A stretch of DNA of 9,810 nt from positions 1-9,810 of the forward strand of contig JAZUES010000083.1 of NCBI GenBank assembly GCA_045640265.1. The letters run 5' to 3'. Position numbers and translations under genes: made by a program. The notes below the pieces were generated by a model. It did not search any database and was not told where the DNA came from. It saw only the letters and a program-made list of their open reading frames with translations. The stretch is from Solibacillus sp045640265. GTDB taxonomy: Bacteria; Bacillota; Bacilli; Bacillales_A; Planococcaceae. Shown piece after piece: positions 5,541 to 9,810 of the stretch. The stretch's first letter is position 1. Each line of letters opens with the position of its first letter.

Positions 5541-7082
5541 ATGTTTACAAAGTTAAAACCAAAAGCTGAATTGCAGGACCTATTTGAACGTGGTACAGAT
5601 TTAACTGCTTCTCCAAGATTTTTAAACACATTAAAATTCAATAATTTTAACAAACAAGATCAGATTCATTTACATACGATTTATGAACGTGTTGCTACAT
5701 TAACACCAACAATGAATGTTATTTTCAATCAATACTTAGATGAAATTTCACCATCTGGTAAAAGTACAATTTCTGAAGCTCAAATCGAACGTTATTTAAA
5801 ACAGTTTTTCTTGGCAGAACGTAATGATGCGTATGTTGACCAGACGATTAAGTTTTTTAACACTTTGCGTGAAGATCGATATGAACCAGGCAAATTAATC
5901 GTTGTGTTCAACCAATTTTCCTTTTATATTACGACTTTAATTTTACATCATTTCGGTATGAAACCAAATTTAGCCTTTACATATATGAAATCTGTTTCAG
6001 CAGCAGTAAATATTGAGCAAGAATTACTTGTCGAAGTCATGACAGAGCGCTTGATTGAAAATGTTATTGAAGAGCTTACCTCTTTAACAGATGCCAACGC
6101 AAATATCATGTACATGAAAGACTTAATTCAACGCTTAGATACACAATCAGATGATATTGCAGGCTCTACCGCTGCTTCCCAAGAATTAGCTTCGTCGATT
6201 GCAGAAATCGCCAATTCTTCTACAAATATTGCGGAAAAAACGAATGAATCTGTGGAAAACGCAATACGTGGTAAACAAGCCGTAGAACATGCCTTACAAG
6301 AAATCTTTACAACAGAAGAGACCTTTACAGAGATTGTTGCTGGTTTCACAGAACTTCAAAAACATGTTAACGATATCGAAAGTGTCGTTACATTAATTAA
6401 TCAAATTGCGGACCAAACAAATTTACTTGCATTAAATGCATCCATTGAAGCAGCACGTGCTGGTGAACATGGCAAAGGCTTTGCCGTCGTTGCTCAAGAA
6501 GTACGTAAACTTGCAGAAAATACCGTTTCTGCCCTTGGTGAAGTATCAACAAATGTTCAATCATTAAAAAGTTATTCAAATAATGTAGCAACTTCAATCA
6601 CAGATACAACTTCAATTATTCGAAAAGCAACTGGTGAAGCGAAAGAATCCTTACCTTTACTCAACTCAATTGTTGAAATTATTCAAAGTATTAATATGGA
6701 TATTACAGCAACAGCAGCTGCGTCTGAAGAACAGGCCGCATCCATTGATGAGATTTCAATGCGTATGGTTCAAATTTCTAATTTACAAGAAGATATCCGT
6801 ACTTACGGAAATGATACATCTCGTGATATACATAAACTTGGTCAAGAAATTACACGCTTCCGCAACGAAATTACGACAAATAATAATGTCCAACTTTCAA
6901 GTACTTCACTATTATTATTATCGAAATCAGACCATATTTTATGGAAGTGGCGTGTATATAACATGTTCCTTGGTTTAGAAAAATTATCACCAACAGACGT
7001 TTCTTCTCATCGTGACTGCCGTCTAGGTAAATGGTATACATCACCAAAAACCGTGGTTCGGAAAACTTGCATCGTACGTTGA
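5541..7082 (+). CDS. Soluble methyl-accepting chemotaxis protein: globin sensor, MCP, truncated CZB
   Basis: The frame encodes 513 residues with no signal peptide or membrane segment, so it is a cytoplasmic receptor like HemAT. Residues about 25-180 match the globin-sensor fold (start RFLNTLKFNNF, end AAVNIEQELLVEVM, close to KILNLEQQLVLEAF of HemAT from memory). The proximal haem histidine of HemAT has no counterpart: residues 95-125 contain no His. Residues about 195-440 form the MCP coiled-coil hairpin, with its conserved tip (QTNLLALNASIEAARAGEHG) near 290-310, which binds CheA and CheW. From about 455 a CZB (chemoreceptor zinc-binding) domain begins, with His465 and the motif HRDCRLGKW (Cys493). 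At the A5 tract 7046-7050 the frame shifts, eleven wrong residues follow, and a TGA ends it at 7082. With one A fewer the protein would be 573 residues and end at 7263. Signal transfer to CheA may survive; zinc binding by CZB should be lost in this version. Confidence 0.85.
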   Translation: MFTKLKPKAELQDLFERGTDLTASPRFLNTLKFNNFNKQDQIHLHTIYERVATLTPTMNVIFNQYLDEISPSGKSTISEAQIERYLKQFFLAERNDAYVDQTIKFFNTLREDRYEPGKLIVVFNQFSFYITTLILHHFGMKPNLAFTYMKSVSAAVNIEQELLVEVMTERLIENVIEELTSLTDANANIMYMKDLIQRLDTQSDDIAGSTAASQELASSIAEIANSSTNIAEKTNESVENAIRGKQAVEHALQEIFTTEETFTEIVAGFTELQKHVNDIESVVTLINQIADQTNLLALNASIEAARAGEHGKGFAVVAQEVRKLAENTVSALGEVSTNVQSLKSYSNNVATSITDTTSIIRKATGEAKESLPLLNSIVEIIQSINMDITATAAASEEQAASIDEISMRMVQISNLQEDIRTYGNDTSRDIHKLGQEITRFRNEITTNNNVQLSSTSLLLLSKSDHILWKWRVYNMFLGLEKLSPTDVSSHRDCRLGKWYTSPKTVVRKTCIVR

Positions 7083-7263
7083 GCTTGATCGTCATCATGA
7101 ACAAGTACATATTTCTGCTAAAGCAGCTGTTAATGCATTTAATGGTGGAGATTTAACAACAGCTGAACAGCATTTACAGGATATTGAAAAAGCTTCGAAA
7201 CAAGTTATTTATTACATTAATGATTTAATTTCTATTATTCAAAAAGAGCGTCTTATGCATTAA
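7051..7263 (+). pseudogene. Frameshifted C-terminal half of the CZB domain
   Basis: The frame one base ahead of the chemoreceptor continues exactly where the receptor breaks off: PWFGKLASYVELDRHHEQVH, then a helix with AKAAVNAFNGGD, ending with TAA at 7261-7263. The HH and VH histidines are the two zinc ligands that the shortened receptor lacks. Removing one A from 7046-7050 joins the two parts without a gap (SPK-PWFG). There is no start codon with a ribosome binding site here, so it is not an independent gene. The undamaged tail suggests the shift is very recent, a sequencing error, or bypassed in some cells. Confidence 0.88.
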
Positions 7264-7272
7264 TTAACATTT

Positions 7273-7305
7273 GAAGCAAAATAATTTATTATTTTGCTTC
7301 TTTTT
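7273..7305 (+). terminator. Rho-independent terminator after the chemoreceptor gene
   Basis: GAAGCAAAATAA (7273-7284) pairs perfectly with TTATTTTGCTTC (7289-7300) around a four-base loop, followed by TTTTT. It lies ten bases after the true end of the receptor gene (7263) and only seven bases before the ribosome binding site of the next gene. Confidence 0.85.
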
Positions 7306-7323
7306 CATTGAAAGGAGTCTTAA

Positions 7324-7584
7324 ATGATCAAACATCTATTTTTCCAATTATATTCGGATGATTATGTCTCAAATCATTATATTTATACAAAGGCACTTGA
7401 GCTTGGGTTAAAAGGATGGATTGAGAATCGTGACAATCAACTTCAAATTTCTCTAGAAGGCACGGAAAAGGCATTAAATGAAATGATTAATATTATACAA
7501 GCATTCCCCTCTTCTGAAACTATATCGTATACAATTGACGAAAAGCTGCAACACTTCTCGCAATTAACAACAAATATTGCCTAA
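7324..7584 (+). CDS. Acylphosphatase-like small protein, probably inactive
   Basis: The 86-residue product resembles acylphosphatases (Bacillus YflL type) in its middle: ELGLKGWIENRDN followed by QLQISLEGTEKALNEMINII corresponds to the family pattern of helix, GWV-x-N, strand with a G-rich VEG turn, and second helix. Acylphosphatases hydrolyse carboxyl-phosphate bonds using an Arg from a GxVQGVGFR loop and an Asn. The Asn is kept (Asn35), but the loop is gone (residues 9-19, LYSDDYVSNHY) and the Arg position aligns with Asn17. It is therefore likely a fold relative without the activity. AAGGAG at 7312-7317, six bases before the ATG, fixes the start. No promoter of its own is clear; transcription may come through the terminator just upstream. 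The family call rests on motif reading and is moderately sure. Confidence 0.75.
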   Translation: MIKHLFFQLYSDDYVSNHYIYTKALELGLKGWIENRDNQLQISLEGTEKALNEMINIIQAFPSSETISYTIDEKLQHFSQLTTNIA

Positions 7585-7600
7585 CAGAAGTGCCTTCACT

Positions 7601-7628
7601 TTGAGTCAAATTCAAAACATTGTACAAT
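7601..7628 (+). promoter_or_regulatory. Candidate sigma-A promoter of xpaC-telA
   Basis: TTGAGT (7601-7606, four of six) and TACAAT (7623-7628, five of six) are separated by 16 bases. The expected start near 7635 leaves a leader of about 65 bases before the ATG at 7701. A weak hairpin (AAGTG/CACTT, near 7588-7601) just upstream is not a convincing terminator for the preceding gene. Confidence 0.55.
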
Positions 7629-7700
7629 AATAATAAAGAATGCTTGAAACTTTTTTTCATTTCAAACGTAAAAACAGTATCGAGTAAAGGAGGTACGAAA

Positions 7701-8348
7701 ATGCTTGGTCCTATCAATTTTATAACACGTCATTTAATTAACTTATTAGCTGGTTTTACTGCATTCGTCGTATCAGTTTTAAATCTACCTGGGTTTGTAG
7801 CGATTTCATCGTTACCTCTTGCAGTAATTTCCTATTATGTATGTAACAAAATTACATTTGCCATTCAAAAATCATCGCAAAGTAAAAAAATAGGGCTTTC
7901 CAAAAGTGAATACGATTTAATCGAATCGCAGTTAAAACAAGCGAAAGGCTATGTAAATTCATTAAATCAACAATATATACGTGTTCGTTCGATTAGATCG
8001 TTTAAACAAATAAATGAAATGTCGAAGTTATCAAAACGCATTATCAATATTGTTCAATCAAATCCACAAAAGTTTTTTGCAGTGGAAGATTTCTTCTATG
8101 CGCATCTCCCTACTGCAGTAGAACTTTCTGACAAATACACATTATTAACGAAAGAACAAGTGACTGGTACAGAAATTCATTTGGCATTGGATGACACGCG
8201 TAAAACGTTAAAAGATCTTCATGTCACAATGGAAGAAGATTTAAAAAATGCATTATCATCTGATATCGAAAGTTTAAAAATCGAACTTGATTTCGCTAAA
8301 ATGTCGAATGAAAAACGCAAGGAACGATTAAAAATCGGCGGTGAATAG
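7701..8348 (+). CDS. xpaC: XpaC family membrane protein
   Basis: A 215-residue protein of the XpaC family (named for 5-bromo-4-chloroindolyl phosphate hydrolysis in Bacillus; the biochemical role is not established). Two hydrophobic segments at about residues 12-30 and 33-53 form a membrane hairpin. The rest (from about 55) is charged, mostly helical and probably cytoplasmic, with long heptad-like stretches near 70-115 and 165-210. The open frame reaches back to 7620, but AAAGGAGG at 7686-7693, seven bases before the ATG at 7701, decides the start. Its stop is two bases from the telA start, so the pair is cotranscribed and translationally coupled. Bacillus subtilis has the same pair, xpaC-yaaN, next to each other, which supports both names and a joint envelope-related role. 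Confidence 0.88.
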   Translation: MLGPINFITRHLINLLAGFTAFVVSVLNLPGFVAISSLPLAVISYYVCNKITFAIQKSSQSKKIGLSKSEYDLIESQLKQAKGYVNSLNQQYIRVRSIRSFKQINEMSKLSKRIINIVQSNPQKFFAVEDFFYAHLPTAVELSDKYTLLTKEQVTGTEIHLALDDTRKTLKDLHVTMEEDLKNALSSDIESLKIELDFAKMSNEKRKERLKIGGE

Positions 8349-8350
8349 TC

Positions 8351-9460
8351 ATGGGAAACAAAATCAATCCATTTGACGCTTTTACATCAAGTGAAAGTGT
8401 CGACATTCGAGTTTCAAAAGAACAATTTGCGGTGAACGTTGCAAAACATGTAACGACACCGCTTTTCGCTTCATTAAGTTCGCATGACAAGCAGCAATCG
8501 ATGAAGCTTGCAAGTGAATTACAAAGTTCTAAATATGAACAAGTACTCTCTTTTGGATTACCTGCTCAAGAAGCATTAAAAAAATTCACGGCACAAATGC
8601 TAAACTATATTCAACGTAAAGATGTTCGAAAAGTTGGTGAAGTACTATCTGATTTGATGCAACACTTAGAAAAGATTGATCCTGATGCATTAGTGGAGCA
8701 AGAAAAGGGCTTTTTTAGTAAGCTATTCAATCGTCCAAAACAATCTATTCAAGAAGTAATGACCCACTACAATAAGTTGAGTATGCGCATTGATCGTTTA
8801 AGCATCCAATTAGCACACACGCAAAATGGATTACTTTCCGATTACCAGTTTTTAAATGAATTGTATTCGTTGAATGAGGAGTATTTTCACAATATAAATC
8901 TTTATATTGCTTCTCTTGAAATTAAGAAGCAACATATGGAAGAGGTTATTTTACCTGCCATTTCACAGGCGGTGCTAGAACAGGATGACCCTTTTAAACG
9001 TCATGAATTACAGGATGTTAACATGCAAATAGAATGGCTCGATCGCCGAATGTATGACTTAGAAGTATCACGTGAAGTAGCAATTCAATATGCTCCACAA
9101 ATTCGCATGATTCAACAAACCAATCAAATGTTAATTGAAAAAATCCAAAGTTCTATCATGAATACAATTCCGTTATGGCAATCTCAAATTGCAATGCTAC
9201 TTAGTATGAATAATCAACGCCGCGCAATGGCCTCTCAGCAACGTTTAGCAGACGCTTCTAAGGAATTGTTAAGAAAGAATGGGAAAATGATTGAAGCTAC
9301 AGCTAAAGGCTCAAAACAAAAAGCACTGAATCATACGGATATTGACCAATTTAAACTAACGCAATTAAAGCTACTTCAAGATATTGAAGATGCGTTACGT
9401 GTTCAAGTGTCATCTGATGAAAAACGTCATGAAATTGAATATATCATTAAAGAACATTAA
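8351..9460 (+). CDS. telA: TelA/YaaN family protein (toxic anion resistance family)
   Basis: A soluble, almost wholly alpha-helical 369-residue protein of the TelA family, usual length for it. Members were named for tellurite resistance; in Firmicutes YaaN-like proteins have been tied to resistance to envelope-active compounds, and the mechanism is unknown. The best conserved part is about residues 222-285 (MQIEWLDRRMYDLEVSREVA, then QIRMIQQTNQMLIEKIQ, then IPLWQSQIAMLL). Before it comes LLSDYQFLNELY, also family-typical. The first 30 residues are poorly ordered, as in homologues. The ATG overlaps the end of xpaC with two bases between the stop and the start; a GGCGGTG sequence inside the xpaC end is a weak ribosome binding site, so translation likely depends on coupling. 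No signal peptide or membrane helix is seen, which fits a partner recruited by the membrane protein XpaC. Confidence 0.93.
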   Translation: MGNKINPFDAFTSSESVDIRVSKEQFAVNVAKHVTTPLFASLSSHDKQQSMKLASELQSSKYEQVLSFGLPAQEALKKFTAQMLNYIQRKDVRKVGEVLSDLMQHLEKIDPDALVEQEKGFFSKLFNRPKQSIQEVMTHYNKLSMRIDRLSIQLAHTQNGLLSDYQFLNELYSLNEEYFHNINLYIASLEIKKQHMEEVILPAISQAVLEQDDPFKRHELQDVNMQIEWLDRRMYDLEVSREVAIQYAPQIRMIQQTNQMLIEKIQSSIMNTIPLWQSQIAMLLSMNNQRRAMASQQRLADASKELLRKNGKMIEATAKGSKQKALNHTDIDQFKLTQLKLLQDIEDALRVQVSSDEKRHEIEYIIKEH

Positions 9461-9481
9461 TTTCTTATAGACTTAAAATAT

Positions 9482-9542
9482 AAAACACCTCAAATTTTGA
9501 TATGTAAGTATTATTACGTATCAAAACAATTGAAGGTGTTTT
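9482..9542 (+). terminator. Long imperfect hairpin, terminator of xpaC-telA
   Basis: AAAACACCT (9482-9490) pairs with AGGTGTTTT (9534-9542), CAA with TTG, and then 13 further pairs join 9495-9507 with 9514-9526 (one T-G wobble) around a six-base loop. Only small bulges interrupt about 25 pairs. The run TTTTCTTTT follows. It starts 22 bases after the telA stop. It is about twice as long as the other terminators here. Confidence 0.75.
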
Positions 9543-9810
9543 CTTTTGACAAGAATTAACTAGTAGAATGGCAGTGTTAATTAAGGAATGCTGAACTATT
9601 CTGCTAAAGCCAAGCTAGAGTTGCAGTTATATAAACCAAACAAATTTTCTAACTTTGTAAAATTTCACAATGAAAGTTTCCTAATGCTAATGCATATACC
9701 AAAAGATTACATAGCACTTAGCAATCTAAAAAAGATATATATTATGCACTAATGCTATATTTTAATTAAAAAGTAGGACCAATTCTCCATATACCGAAGT
9801 CATGCTGCAT
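9543..9810. other. AT-rich end of window without a convincing gene
   Basis: No frame shows both a start with a ribosome binding site and a recognisable protein. The longest open frame on the plus strand is 54 codons (9588-9752, MLNYSAKAKLEL... to TAA), but it has no properly spaced ribosome binding site. An imperfect direct repeat (CTAATGCTAATGCATAT near 9682-9698 and GCACTAATGCTATAT near 9746-9760) is present. On the minus strand a 14-residue open frame from the right edge ends in TAA at 9766; it could be the tail of a gene outside the window but is too short to judge. Confidence 0.5.

Noticed and set aside
6128..6597. Minus-strand open frames inside the chemoreceptor gene, and similar frames opposite the ABC-F, MFS and telA genes
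   Set aside because: They are antisense shadows of clear coding sequences, without ribosome binding sites or known protein patterns.
7041..7060. Programmed ribosomal frameshift at the A5 tract of the chemoreceptor
   Set aside because: The restored frame needs a +1 shift, not the -1 shift of usual slippery sites, and no pseudoknot or rare codon is seen. A homopolymer length change explains it more simply.
9546..9569. TTGACA at 9546-9551 with TAGAAT at 9564-9569 as a promoter
   Set aside because: The spacer is only 12 bases and no gene follows. The TTGACA is partly formed by the terminator tail.
9588..9752. 54-codon open frame after the telA terminator
   Set aside because: AAGGA directly abuts the ATG, which is the wrong spacing, the sequence is Lys/Asn/Leu-rich as expected from AT-rich DNA, and it matches nothing I know.

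Overview
The window looks like the chromosome of a low-GC Gram-positive bacterium, most likely a Bacillus relative of the Planococcaceae type (Solibacillus, Lysinibacillus or Kurthia-like). The evidence is the AT-rich sequence, strong AGGAGG-type ribosome binding sites, sigma-A promoters, compact T-tailed terminators, and close relatives of Bacillus YkpA, Csp, XpaC and YaaN/TelA. The genus is an inference. I see no insertion sequence, phage gene, CRISPR array, tRNA or rRNA.

Left part (1-2850): a possible C-terminal scrap of a membrane protein leaves the window at the left edge. Two genes then lie on the minus strand, each with its own terminator: a lipoprotein whose N-terminal half resembles a trypsin-like protease without its catalytic residues, and a CynX/NimT-type MFS transporter. 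The transporter gene has an inverted repeat over its likely promoter.

Middle (2850-5540): an ABC-F ATPase of the YkpA/YbiT group is transcribed rightwards from an extended -10 promoter and ends at a strong terminator. Facing it on the minus strand are a cold-shock protein gene with a perfect sigma-A promoter and a foldable 5' leader, and upstream of that a DUF1033 gene with its own promoter. The DUF1033 promoter is divergent from that of the chemoreceptor gene.

Right part (5541-9810): a soluble methyl-accepting chemotaxis transducer combines a globin-type sensor, an MCP signalling domain and a C-terminal CZB zinc-binding domain. A one-base frameshift in an A5 tract cuts the CZB domain, and the remainder is intact in the next frame. 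After a strong hairpin terminator comes a small acylphosphatase-like protein that lacks the catalytic arginine. Then follows a two-gene xpaC-telA operon with its own promoter and a long terminal hairpin. The last 270 bases hold no convincing gene.

Most of the window is ordinary housekeeping and stress-related sequence. I find no convincing new multi-gene system. The points that most deserve a second look are the frameshifted, apparently haem-less globin-MCP-CZB receptor, the three proteins that keep a fold but have lost catalytic residues (lipoprotein, acylphosphatase-like protein, second ATP site of the ABC-F protein), and the structured csp leader.
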